NCBI RefSeq assembly: GCF_001422365.1 | Contig: NZ_LMMT01000008.1 | Coordinates: forward strand, 16,546-80,545 | Length of the DNA: 64,000 nucleotides | Direction of reading: 5' to 3' | From: Pseudorhodoferax sp. Leaf265 | Lineage (GTDB): Bacteria; Pseudomonadota; Gammaproteobacteria; Burkholderiales; Burkholderiaceae_C | In this document: in pieces, positions 1 to 8,519 of the stretch | How the letters are laid out: each line of letters opens with the position of its first letter | How positions within the stretch are numbered: position 1 is the first letter of the stretch | Translations under genes and position numbers: made by a program | Notes under the pieces: model-generated | The model's database searches: none | Seen by the model: the letters and a program-made list of their open reading frames with translations, nothing else | What the model was told of the DNA's origin: nothing

Positions 1-3000
1 GCTGATGAAGCCATCCGCGCCCTTGGTGGCCAGCAGCGTGGAAATGCTGGTGGTGTCGCCGTCCACGGTGTCGGCCGCTGTGGTCACGACCAGCACGTTC
101 TGCTGCGTGGTGTGGATGGCCACCACGCTGCGCGCGAACTCCGAGGTGTCGCTGAAGCTGCCATAGCCCGCCACCGATCTCGTCGCCGTGGCCGAGATGA
201 AGGCGCCCGCCGCCACGGTGGCGGAGAGCGTGGTCGAGAAGCTCGCGTTGCCGCTGCCATCGGTCAGCACGTTGACGAAGCCCAGGTAGGTCTGGCCCTC
301 GCCGTAGCCGGTGCTGTCGTTGGCCGTGCTGGCGAACAGCTCGATGCGGATGTAGGTGTTGGCCGTGCTGTTGATATTGCCGCTGATCTCGAAGCTGCCG
401 CTGCCGTTGGTGCGCGCCACGGTCAGCACCGGGAAGTTCTGCAGGTTGTTGGGGCCGGTGTCGGCGTCGCCCACGTCGTTGGCCGTCACGCCCGCCGTGT
501 CCACGTCGATGCCCAGCCCAGCGTTCGCGTAGATGCTGTTGCCCAGGATGGCATTGCCGGCGCCGCTGCTCGGCGTGATCCAGATGCCCCGCAGCGCCGA
601 GCCCGCGATCAGGTTGCCTTCGCCGGCCGCGGTGCCGCCGATGCGGTTGTCGGAGGCGCCGACGCGGGTGATCACGCCCTCTGCGCCCAGGCCCAGCGGC
701 GTGCCGTTGGCATCGGTGCCCAGGTAGTTGCCGATCACGCGGTTGCCGGTGGCCCCCGAGGTCTCCAGGCTCACGCCGGCGCCCGCGCTCTGCATGCCCG
801 AGATCACGTTGCGGTCGGCAGCCAACGTGCCGCCGATGGTGTTGTTGGCGCTGGCCACCTCCACGCCCCAGAGGGTCTGGGCGCTGGCGGCGCTGGTGTA
901 GCTGCCGTCGGCTTGCAGCGCGCCGATGTAGTTGCCCACGATGGTGTTGCCGTCGGAGCCTGCCTGCAGGTAGATGGCGGCGTTGAAGCCGCGGATGACC
1001 AGGCCGCGCACCGTGCTGCCGCCGCTGCCACCCTGGAAGTCCAGCCCGAACCAGGTGCTGCCGCTGCCGTTGCCCTGCAGCACGATGGCCGGGCGGCTGC
1101 CGTTGGCCGCGAAGCTGTCGTCGGAGCGGCCATCGATGAACACCGGCCTGGTGATGGCCGGCAGGGCCGAGCCCAGCGTGATGGTGTGCACGCCGGTGCC
1201 GGCGATGTTGAAGTTCAACAACGTGGGCAGGCCGTTGGCCACTGTGTTGTTGATGGCGATGAGGGCCTCGCGCAGGCTGATGAAGCCATCCGCGCCCTTG
1301 GTGGCCAGCAGCGTGGAAATGCTGGTGGTGTCGCCGTCCACGGTGTCGGCCGCTGTGGTCACGACCATCCGCGCCCTTGGTGGCCAGCAGCGTGGAAATG
1401 CTGGTGGTGTCGCCGTCCACGGTGTCGGCCGCTGTGGTCACGACCAGCACGTTCTGCTGCGTGGTGTGGATGGCCACCACGCTGCGCGCGAACTCCGAGG
1501 TGTCGCTGAAGCTGCCGTAGCCCGCCACCGACCGGGTCGCCGTGGCCGAGATGAAGGCGCCAGCTGCCACCGTGGCCGACAGCGTGGTCGAGAAGCTGGC
1601 ATTGCCGCTGCCATCGGTCAGCACGTTGACGAAGCCCAGGTAGGTCTGGCCTTCGCCGTAGCCGGTGCTGTCGTTGGCCGTGTTGGCGAACAGCTCGATG
1701 CGCATGCTGGTGTTGGCCGTGCTGTTGATCGTGCCGCTGATCTCGAAACTGCCGCTGCCGTTGGTGCGCGCCAGCGTCAGCACCGGGAAGTTCTGCAGGT
1801 TGTTGGCGCCGGTGTCGCCGTCGCCGGTGTCGTTGGCCGTGACCCCGGTGGCGCCCAGGTCGATGCCCAGGGCGCTGTTGCCGTAGATGGTGTTGCCCAG
1901 CACCGCATTGCGCACGCCGGCCGTCGCGCCCATGAACACGCCCGTGGTGTTGCCCGCGATGAGGTTGCCCTCGCCGGCAGCCGTGCCGCCGATCTGGTTG
2001 TCGTGCGCACCGCCAGCGAGCCAGACGCCGTAGAAGCCGCCGCTGCCGCCGGCCACGCCGGCTGCGTTGGTGCCCAGGTAGTTGCCGATGATGCGGTTGC
2101 CCGTGGCCGTGCTGGCGTCCAGCACGATGTTGCCGCCGGTGTTGCCGCTGACCACGTTGCGGTCGGCCGCCAGCGTGCCGCCGATGGTGTTGCCGTCGCT
2201 GCGCAAGATGACGCCGAAGGCGTTGGCGCCGCTGCCCAGGCTGCCGTCCGATCCTAGCGCACCGATGTAGTTGCCGACCACGGTGTTGCCGCTGGAGCCG
2301 GGGTTGATGAAGATGCCGGTGTTGAAGTTCTGGATCGACAGGCCGCGGATGGTGCTGCCGCCGCTGCCCGTCTCCAGCCCCAGCCCACTGGTGTTGCCGC
2401 CGGTGCCGGGCCCGATCAGCACGATGGCAGGCCGGCTGCCGTTGGCCGCGAAGCTGTCGTCGCTGCGCCCATCGATGAACACGGGCCGCACGATGTCCGG
2501 CAACTCGGTGGCCAGGTTGATGGTGTGCACGCCGGTGCCGGCGATGCCGAAATTCAGCAGCGTGGGCAGGCCGTTGGCCACCGTGTTGTTGATGGCGATG
2601 AGGGCTTCGCGCAGGCTGATGAAGCCGTCCGCGCCCTTGGTGGCCAGCAGCGTGGAAATGCTGGTGGTGTCGCCGTCCACGGTGTCGGCCGCCGTGGTCA
2701 CGACCAGCACGTTCTGCTGAGTGGTATGGATGGCCACCACGCTGCGCGCGAACTCCGAGGTGTCGCTGAAGCTGCCGTAGCCCGCCACCGACCGGGTCGC
2801 CGTGGCCGAGATGAAGGCCCCGGCCGCCACCGTGGCCGACAGCGTGGTCGAGAAGCTCGCGTTGCCGCTGCCATCGGTCAGCACGTTGACGAAGCCCAGG
2901 TAGGTCTGGCCTTCGCCATAGCCGCTGGCGGTGGTGCCGGTGCTGGCGAACAGCTCGATGCGAATGTAGGTGTTGGCCGTGCTGTTGATCGACCCCGTGA

Positions 3001-4600
3001 TTTCGAAGCTGCCGCTGCCGTTGGTGCGCGCCAGCGTCAGCACGGGGAAGTTCTGCAGGTTGTTGGCCCCGGTGTCGGCGTCGCCCGTGTCATTGGCCTC
3101 CACGTCAGCGGCGCCCAGGTTGATGCCCAGCGCGCTGGAACTCAGGCCCGTGCCGTAGATGCTGTTGCCCAGGATGGCATTGCGGACTCCGCTGACCACC
3201 TGGATGGCATCGGCCGACGCGTTGTCCTGGTTGGAGAAGGCCACCACGTTGCCTTCGCCCGGCAGCGTGCCACCGACCATGGTGTCGCTGCCGAAGATGC
3301 GGATGCCGCTTCCCCGGCCGCCCCAATTGGCTGTGCCCGCCAGGTCGGTGCCGATGCGGTTGCCCTGCACGATGACGCCGCTGGTGCCATTGATGACGGA
3401 GATGCCCGACAGCGTGGTCTCGCCGATCCAGTTGCCGTTGATCATCGTGCCTGCGCCTGCCTGGTAGACCGTGATGCCGGACTGCACGGTGCTGATGCGG
3501 GCGGTTCCCGCAGCGTTGATGCCGATGCGGTTGTTCAGCACCAGTGTGCCCGGCCCGGCGGTGCTGATGCCGATGGCAGTCATGTCGCCCGCACCAGACA
3601 CCAGGTTGCCTTCGATGCGCGTGTTGGCGGAGCTGGCACTGTTGATCCAGATGCCCGACTGCAGGCCTGTGAAGCCCGCCATGCCGGTGGCGTTCACGCC
3701 CACGTAGTTGCCCAGGATCTGATTGCCGTTGCCGGTTCCGATGAGGATGGCGTAGGTGCCCGTCGGCGTGCCATCCATGCCGATCACGTTGCGGTCGGCC
3801 GCCGTGTTGCCGCCGATGGTGTTGTTGCTGCTCTGGACCCAGATGACATCGTCGCCGGAGGCCACGGCCGCCTGCTCGCCGTTGGCGCCCACGGCGCCCA
3901 GGTAGTTGCCGGCGATGGTGTTGCCGTCGGAGCCGGCCATGATGCGGATGGCCGAGGTGTCCGGGCCGGCCGCGTAGTTCTGGATCACCAGCCCGCGGAT
4001 GGTCGAGCCGCCGGAGCCCGCGGCCAGCCGCAGGCCGTCGTCGGCGATGCCGTTGACGTTGATGACGATCGCCGGCCGCCCGCCGTTCGCCGTGACGCTG
4101 CCCGTGTCGGTCGTGCCGTCGATGACCACCGGCTTGGTGATGTAGGGCAACGCGGAAGCCAGCGTGATGGTGTGCACCACGTTGCCGGCGATGTTGAAGC
4201 TCACCAGCGTGGGCAGGCTGCCGGCCGGCGTGTTGTTGATGGCCAGCAAGGCCTCGCGCAGGCTGATGAAGCCGTCCGCTCCCTTGGTGGCCAGCAGCGT
4301 GGAAATGCTGGTGGTGTCGCCGTCCAAGGTGTCGGCCGCCGTGGTCACGACCAGCGTGTTCTGCACGGTCGAGATGGCGACGATGCTCCTGGCGAACTCC
4401 GAGGTGTCGCTGAAGCTGGTGTAGCCGCTGTTGCTGCGGGTGGCGGTGGCCGAGATGAAGGCGCCGGCCGCCACGGTGGCCGACAGCGTGGTCGAGAAGC
4501 TCGCGTTGCCGCTGCCGTCGGTCAGCACGTTGACGAAGCCCAGATAGGTCTGGCCCTCGCCGTAGCCCAGGCTGTCGTTGGCCGTGTTGGCGAACAGCTC
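1..4600. repeat. Long intragenic direct repeats (module boundaries of the giant gene)
   Basis: A segment of about 300-450 bp recurs at about 1-330, 1281-1690, 2611-2950 and 4261-4600. It encodes the end of one beta-helix module and the CSLREA-like start of the next. The copies at about 1441-1660 and 2701-2920 differ at only a few positions and lie exactly 1,260 bp (420 codons) apart. The next spacing is 1,647 bp (549 codons). Such identity favours recombination and gene conversion, and also mis-assembly. Confidence 0.9.
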
Positions 4601-7594
4601 GATGCGGATGTAGGTGTTGGCCGTGCTGTTGATATTGCCGCTGATCTCGAAGCTGCCGCTGCCGTTGGTGCGCGCTACCGTCAGCACGGGGTAGTTCTGC
4701 AGGTTGTTGGCGCCCGTGTCGGCGTCGCCCGTGTCGTTGGCCGTGACGTCGTTGAACCCCAGGTCGATGCCCAGGCCGGTGTTGCTGTAGATCTGGTTCG
4801 CCAGGATGGCGTTGCCCGTGCCCGCGTTGGCGTCCAGCAGGATGCCGCCGTTGGCGCCGCTGAACGCCACCACGTTGTTCTGGAACAGGTTGTCGGCGGC
4901 ACCGCCGCTCAGGTAGATGCCTGCGGCCAGGCGCACCCCCCAGTTGGCGGTGCCGGCGGCGTCCGTGCCGATGCGGTTGCCCTGCACGGTGGTGCCTGTG
5001 GCGCCGGCGTTGACCGAGATGGCGCTGTAGTCGGTGCGGGCGATCCAGTTGTCCAGCACCCGCGTGTTGGTCGCGGTCGGTGTCGCCACCTGGATGCCCT
5101 GGCCGGGGCTGTTCACGGCCGACAGGCCGTTGGGCATCACGCCGATGTAGTTGCCCTGCACCAGGTTGCCGGTGGCGGTGCCGCCATCCGCACTGACCGT
5201 GATGGCGACCCCCGTGATGCCGGTGAAGACGTTGCGGTCCGCCGCGGTGCTGCCGCCGACGCGGTTGTTGCTGGCGCTGTCGACCCAGATGCCGTAGACC
5301 ATCGAGGTGGACAGCATCTGCCCGCCCGCGCCGATGGTGCCGATGTAGTTGCCGGTGATGACGTTGTTGTCGCTGCCGGGCTCGATGTAGATGGCGGTGT
5401 AATAGAGATTGGTGAGCGCCAGGCCGTGGATGGTGCTGCCGTCCGCGCTGGAGGTCAGAGCGAAGACATTCTCGCCACCACTGGCGTCGATCTGGATGGC
5501 CGGCTGGTTGCCGTTGGCGGCGAAGCTGTCGTCGGTGCTGCCGTCGATGATGACCTGCTGGGTGATGCGGTAGAACTGCGGGTCGTCGGGGTCATGGGGC
5601 GGGAAGGTGATGGTGTGCAGGCCCGTGCCCGCGATGTTGAAGCGGATCAGCGTCGGCCCCGAGGCGGCATTGGCCGCCTCGATGGCATCCCACAGCGAGC
5701 CGGGGCCGGTGAAGGCCGTCGTCGTGACGGTCTGCACGTTGATCGCCGTCGTGCTCTGGTAGGCCGAGAACTCCGAGGTCTCGGCCAAGGCCGTGCCGCT
5801 CATGCGCGTGGCCGTGGCGCTGACGAGGGCGCCCACGGCCACCGTGCTGCCCCTGAGCGAGGCGGCGAAGCTCACGTTGCCCGCGCTGTCCGTGGTGACG
5901 GTGGTGCTGCCCAGGTAGACACGGCCTTCGCGCACCGTGGTGCCCGAGGGCGAGGCGTAGAAGTCGATGCGGTAGCTGGTGCTGGCCGTGCTGTTCAGCG
6001 TGCCCTGCAGGGCCAGGTAGCCGTCGGCGCTGGTCTGCGTGCCGGTGAGGACCGGGAAGTTCTGCAGCGCGTTGGGGCCGGTGTCGGCGTCGCCAGCATC
6101 GTTGGCTGTGGCGCCGTTGTTGGCCAGGTCGATGCCCTGCACCGTGGTCTGCGAGATGGTGTTGCCGACGATGCTGGCCAGCGTGCCGGCGTTGGTGACC
6201 ACCACGCCCCTGGCGCCGCCAGCGATCACATTGCCCTCGCCGGCGTTGGCGCCGCCGACCGCATTGGCCGTGCCGGCCGAGATGCTGATGCCGGCCGTGG
6301 GCGTGCCGATGGTGGTGCTGCCGCCGGTGTTGGTGCCGACCAGGTTGCCCTGGATGGTGAGCGCGCCGGTGGCGCTGCTGACGATGTTGTTGGTGTTGCC
6401 CGATACCAGGTTGCGGTCGGAAAGCGCCGCGCTGCCGATGCTGGTGGCGCCCGTGCCGGCCACCGAGACACCGGTGGTGTTGGCATTGGCCGCCGAGCCC
6501 GCGGCATTGGTGCCGATGAAGTTGCCGGCCACCGTGAGGCCACCCACGCTGGTCAGGATGCCGGCGCCGTTGAAGCCGCCGATCGCCAGGCCGCGCACGC
6601 TGCTGCCGGCGCTGCCGGCGCCGAAGTTCAGGCCGTTGGCGCCGGCCCCGGCGCCCGAGCCGTTGAGCGCGATGCGGATCACGGCATTGCTGCCGGTGCT
6701 GGCGCTGTTGGCCGTGGCGTCGGACTGCGTGTAGCCGTTGATGGTGGTGGCGCCCGTGATGGTGGGCAGCGCCGAGCTCAGGTTGATGGTCTGCAGCCCG
6801 GCGCCGGCGATGTTGAAGGCGATGGTGTCGGCGCCGGCGTTGGCATTGGCGTCGGTGATGGCCTGGCGCAACGTGCCGGCGCCGCTGTCGGCGGTGCTGG
6901 TCACGGTGTAGGTGGCCAGCAGGCCTTGCCACTGCGCCTGGGTCTGCAGGTCGAAGGCCAGCCGGGCCTCGATGGCGCCGGTCTGCATCTCCAGGGTCCA
7001 GTTGCCGCCCAGGGCGGTGGCGCCGGTGGCATCCAGGGAAGCGGCCACGTCGGCGCCGGTCAGGTCGGCCAGGCCCTGCACGAGGGCGCGGCCGGCATCG
7101 TCGCTGGCCACGTCGCAGCCGTACAGCAGGATGTCGGCGCCGCTGGCCAGGTGGCCGCTCCAGCCGGCGATGTCGGCGGCGCGCGTGAGCAGCGTGTCGT
7201 TGTCCAGCGCCTCCTGGCCCAGTTGCACGGCGCCGGAGCCGCCATGGCTCACGATGTGCAGCGCCGCCACGTCGCTGCGACCGGCCAGCGCGGCCGTGAT
7301 GGCGGCCACGCCGTCCTCGCCTGCGCCCACGCGCACGACCTCGATGCTGCGGCCCTCGGCGGCCTGGGCCGCGATGTCGGCCAGCAGCGCATCGGCGTCG
7401 GGCACGCGCTCGTCCAGCACCACCAGTTCCACCGCCGGCTGCGTCTGCGCAGGCGCGGCGGCCTGGGCCTGCTCGGTCTGGGCGTCGGTCCTGGGCAGCG
7501 TGGCGGCCAGCGCTGCACCGGGCGTGTCGGCCGAGTACAGGATGCGCCGCTCGATGTCCTCGAGCTGCGGGCGCTGGCGTGGCGGCAGGGGCAT
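1..7594 (-). CDS. Giant DUF4347 / CSLREA-like parallel beta-helix surface protein, 3' end beyond window, frameshifted
   Basis: A very large repetitive, probably secreted or surface protein. It starts at the ATG at 7594, five bases after the upstream adaptor gene, and runs off the left edge. The N-terminus has an ERRILYSAD motif (residues about 15-23) like the LEPR-type start of such proteins. A DUF4347 domain follows at about 45-210, with IVSHGG (His117) and LLYGCD (Cys160). Then come modules that each open with a CSLREA-like element (for example GFISLREAL), pass through Asn/Gly-rich beta-helix repeats (NxIxGN, IGGT, ADRN) and close with GEGQTYLGFVNV and FSDTSEFA. Module starts fall near 6.9, 5.74, 4.36, 2.72, 1.46 and 0.1 kb. 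No classical signal peptide is visible. The frame holds for about 2,075 codons, then a 79-bp tandem duplication at 1286-1443 shifts it. Below 1286 the original repeat sequence continues in another frame. The gene may be a genuine pseudogene or phase-variable, or this may be a repeat assembly error. Confidence 0.85.
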   Translation of the reverse strand, partial: MPLPPRQRPQLEDIERRILYSADTPGAALAATLPRTDAQTEQAQAAAPAQTQPAVELVVLDERVPDADALLADIAAQAAEGRSIEVVRVGAGEDGVAAITAALAGRSDVAALHIVSHGGSGAVQLGQEALDNDTLLTRAADIAGWSGHLASGADILLYGCDVASDDAGRALVQGLADLTGADVAASLDATGATALGGNWTLEMQTGAIEARLAFDLQTQAQWQGLLATYTVTSTADSGAGTLRQAITDANANAGADTIAFNIAGAGLQTINLSSALPTITGATTINGYTQSDATANSASTGSNAVIRIALNGSGAGAGANGLNFGAGSAGSSVRGLAIGGFNGAGILTSVGGLTVAGNFIGTNAAGSAANANTTGVSVAGTGATSIGSAALSDRNLVSGNTNNIVSSATGALTIQGNLVGTNTGGSTTIGTPTAGISISAGTANAVGGANAGEGNVIAGGARGVVVTNAGTLASIVGNTISQTTVQGIDLANNGATANDAGDADTGPNALQNFPVLTGTQTSADGYLALQGTLNSTASTSYRIDFYASPSGTTVREGRVYLGSTTVTTDSAGNVSFAASLRGSTVAVGALVSATATRMSGTALAETSEFSAYQSTTAINVQTVTTTAFTGPGSLWDAIEAANAASGPTLIRFNIAGTGLHTITFPPHDPDDPQFYRITQQVIIDGSTDDSFAANGNQPAIQIDASGGENVFALTSSADGSTIHGLALTNLYYTAIYIEPGSDNNVITGNYIGTIGAGGQMLSTSMVYGIWVDSASNNRVGGSTAADRNVFTGITGVAITVSADGGTATGNLVQGNYIGVMPNGLSAVNSPGQGIQVATPTATNTRVLDNWIARTDYSAISVNAGATGTTVQGNRIGTDAAGTANWGVRLAAGIYLSGGAADNLFQNNVVAFSGANGGILLDANAGTGNAILANQIYSNTGLGIDLGFNDVTANDTGDADTGANNLQNYPVLTVARTNGSGSFEISGNINSTANTYIRIELFANTANDSLGYGEGQTYLGFVNVLTDGSGNASFSTTLSATVAAGAFISATATRSNSGYTSFSDTSEFARSIVAISTVQNTLVVTTAADTLDGDTTSISTLLATKGADGFISLREALLAINNTPAGSLPTLVSFNIAGNVVHTITLASALPYITKPVVIDGTTDTGSVTANGGRPAIVINVNGIADDGLRLAAGSGGSTIRGLVIQNYAAGPDTSAIRIMAGSDGNTIAGNYLGAVGANGEQAAVASGDDVIWVQSSNNTIGGNTAADRNVIGMDGTPTGTYAILIGTGNGNQILGNYVGVNATGMAGFTGLQSGIWINSASSANTRIEGNLVSGAGDMTAIGISTAGPGTLVLNNRIGINAAGTARISTVQSGITVYQAGAGTMINGNWIGETTLSGISVINGTSGVIVQGNRIGTDLAGTANWGGRGSGIRIFGSDTMVGGTLPGEGNVVAFSNQDNASADAIQVVSGVRNAILGNSIYGTGLSSSALGINLGAADVEANDTGDADTGANNLQNFPVLTLARTNGSGSFEITGSINSTANTYIRIELFASTGTTASGYGEGQTYLGFVNVLTDGSGNASFSTTLSATVAAGAFISATATRSVAGYGSFSDTSEFARSVVAIHTTQQNVLVVTTAADTVDGDTTSISTLLATKGADGFISLREALIAINNTVANGLPTLLNFGIAGTGVHTINLATELPDIVRPVFIDGRSDDSFAANGSRPAIVLIGPGTGGNTSGLGLETGSGGSTIRGLSIQNFNTGIFINPGSSGNTVVGNYIGALGSDGSLGSGANAFGVILRSDGNTIGGTLAADRNVVSGNTGGNIVLDASTATGNRIIGNYLGTNAAGVAGGSGGFYGVWLAGGAHDNQIGGTAAGEGNLIAGNTTGVFMGATAGVRNAVLGNTIYGNSALGIDLGATGVTANDTGDGDTGANNLQNFPVLTLARTNGSGSFEISGTINSTANTSMRIELFANTANDSTGYGEGQTYLGFVNVLTDGSGNASFSTTLSATVAAGAFISATATRSVAGYGSFSDTSEFARSVVAIHTTQQNVLVVTTAADTVDGDTTSISTLLATKGADGRDHSGRHRGRRHHQHFHAAGHQGRGWLHQPARGPHRHQQHSGQRPAHVVELQHRRHRRAHHHAGLGPAGHHQAGVHRWPLRRQLRGQRQPPGHRAAGQRQRQHLVRAGLPGWQRRQHGARPGHPRLQRRHLPAGRLRRQHHRGQLHRRAASRRQLHQRRQRPDPLGRGGGQRQQHHRRHVGCRPQRDLGHAERGRRREPGDLGGHRQPRDRQLPGHRCQRHAAGPGRRGRDHPRRRLRQPHRRHRGRRRQPDRGLGAAGHLDHAEQRRRQCHPGQQHLRERWAGHRRGHGGRDGQRRGRRRHRPQQPAELPGADRGAHQRQRQLRDQRQYQQHGQHLHPHRAVRQHGQRQHRLRRGPDLPGLRQRADRWQRQRELLDHALRHRGGGRLHLGHGDEIGGGLWQLQRHLGVRAQRGGHPHHAAERAGRDHSGRHRGRRHHQHFHAAGHQGRGWLHQ
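1286..1443. repeat. 79-bp perfect tandem duplication causing a frameshift
   Basis: Positions 1286-1364 and 1365-1443 are identical 79-bp copies, with a CCA trinucleotide at the junctions. Equivalent module positions have their GAT/GAC codon starting at 4276, 2629 and 1369 (all 1 mod 3), but at 1290 and 15 it is 0 mod 3. The extra 79 bp (26 codons plus one base) therefore breaks the minus-strand reading frame. The other module copies carry only one copy of this segment. Confidence 0.95.
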
Positions 7595-7599
7595 GGCGT

Positions 7600-8505
7600 T
7601 CAGCGCGCTGCGGCGCCGTTCATCTGGGCGGCTGGCGCGGCCTTGGCGGCGGCCGCCAGGCCCAGGTCGGCGCGGCAGCGCAGGCCGGCCGGCAGGCTGC
7701 CGTCGGCGTTGGGCAGGTCCAGCCGCAGCCGGAAGGTGTTGCTGGCCGGGTCCAGCACCTGGTCGATCTGCACGATGCTGGCAGTGCGCACCTCGGCGCC
7801 GGGCAGCTCGGGCGTCACCTGGATCTTCTGGCCGACCTTGAGCTGGCCGAACAGCGGCAGCGGGGCCACCAGCTCCACGCGCAAGGTGGCGACGGCGGCG
7901 ATGCGGAACAAGGCCTTCTCCTCGAAGCGTTCGCCCAGGTTGGCGTAGCGCTCCACCACCACGCCGTCGAAGGGCGCGCGCAGCGTGCGCTGGGCCAGCT
8001 GGGCCTCGGAGGTGTTGACCTCGCGCGTGGCCGTGCGCAGCGCCTCGCGCACCTGGGCCACGCGCTCCTTGGCGACGCGGAATTCGGCCTCGGCCTGCTC
8101 CAGCGCCTGGGCCGAGACGAAGTTCTCGTCCTTGAGCGATCTGGCGCGGTCGCGCCGCAGCTCGGCCAGGTCGAGCGCGGCGACGGCGCCGCGCAGCTCG
8201 CCCAGGCTCTTGGCGCGCGACTGGGCGGCCTCGGCGCTGGCGCGCTCCACGTCCGAGCGCAGCGTCGCCAGCACCTGGCCCTTCTGCACGCGGTCGCCGC
8301 GGTCGGCCTGCAGCGTCTGCACCACGCCGATGACCGCGCTGCCGACCTCGGCCACCTGGGCCGGCTGGATCAGGCAGGCCAGTGCCTGTGGCGCGGGCTG
8401 GGCCTGGACGGCCGGCGCCAGCAGGGCCAGCAGCAGCCAGGACAGGATGTCGCGGCGTGGCGGTGGGTGGAACGTCGGGTAGTGGAGCATGGGCATGGAC
8501 AGCAT
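7600..8505 (-). CDS. HlyD/RND-type periplasmic adaptor protein
   Basis: A membrane-fusion (periplasmic adaptor) protein of about 301 residues, the fourth gene of the leftward operon. Residues about 15-36 form a signal peptide (hydrophobic LLLALLAPAVQA, AQA cleavage site). A biotinyl/lipoyl-like half motif follows (GDRVQKGQVLATL), then an Ala/Glu/Arg-rich coiled-coil hairpin (about 85-160), the second lipoyl half (RAPFDGVVVERYANLGERF) and a beta-barrel region (GQKIQVTPELPG). The family links inner-membrane transporters to outer-membrane channels. Here the partner is unlikely to be an RND pump, since none is encoded nearby. Start codons at 8505, 8496 and 8490 are all possible and none has a strong ribosome binding site. 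The gene sits 14 nt after the SecA-like gene and 5 nt before the giant cargo gene. Confidence 0.85.
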   Translation of the reverse strand: MLSMPMLHYPTFHPPPRRDILSWLLLALLAPAVQAQPAPQALACLIQPAQVAEVGSAVIGVVQTLQADRGDRVQKGQVLATLRSDVERASAEAAQSRAKSLGELRGAVAALDLAELRRDRARSLKDENFVSAQALEQAEAEFRVAKERVAQVREALRTATREVNTSEAQLAQRTLRAPFDGVVVERYANLGERFEEKALFRIAAVATLRVELVAPLPLFGQLKVGQKIQVTPELPGAEVRTASIVQIDQVLDPASNTFRLRLDLPNADGSLPAGLRCRADLGLAAAAKAAPAAQMNGAAAR

Positions 8506-8519
8506 CAAGGATGGCACGG

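Noticed and set aside
1-4600. Regular repeats as a possible CRISPR array
   Set aside because: Repeat units are about 300 bp, spaced 1.26-1.65 kb, and lie inside a coding frame.
112-7948. Long plus-strand open frames (up to about 1,800 codons) across the giant gene
   Set aside because: Low-complexity Ala/Gly/Val/Arg/His/Gln composition with no domain. The minus strand in phase 1 mod 3 gives DUF4347 and repeated beta-helix modules, so the plus frames are antisense shadows of a GC-rich gene.
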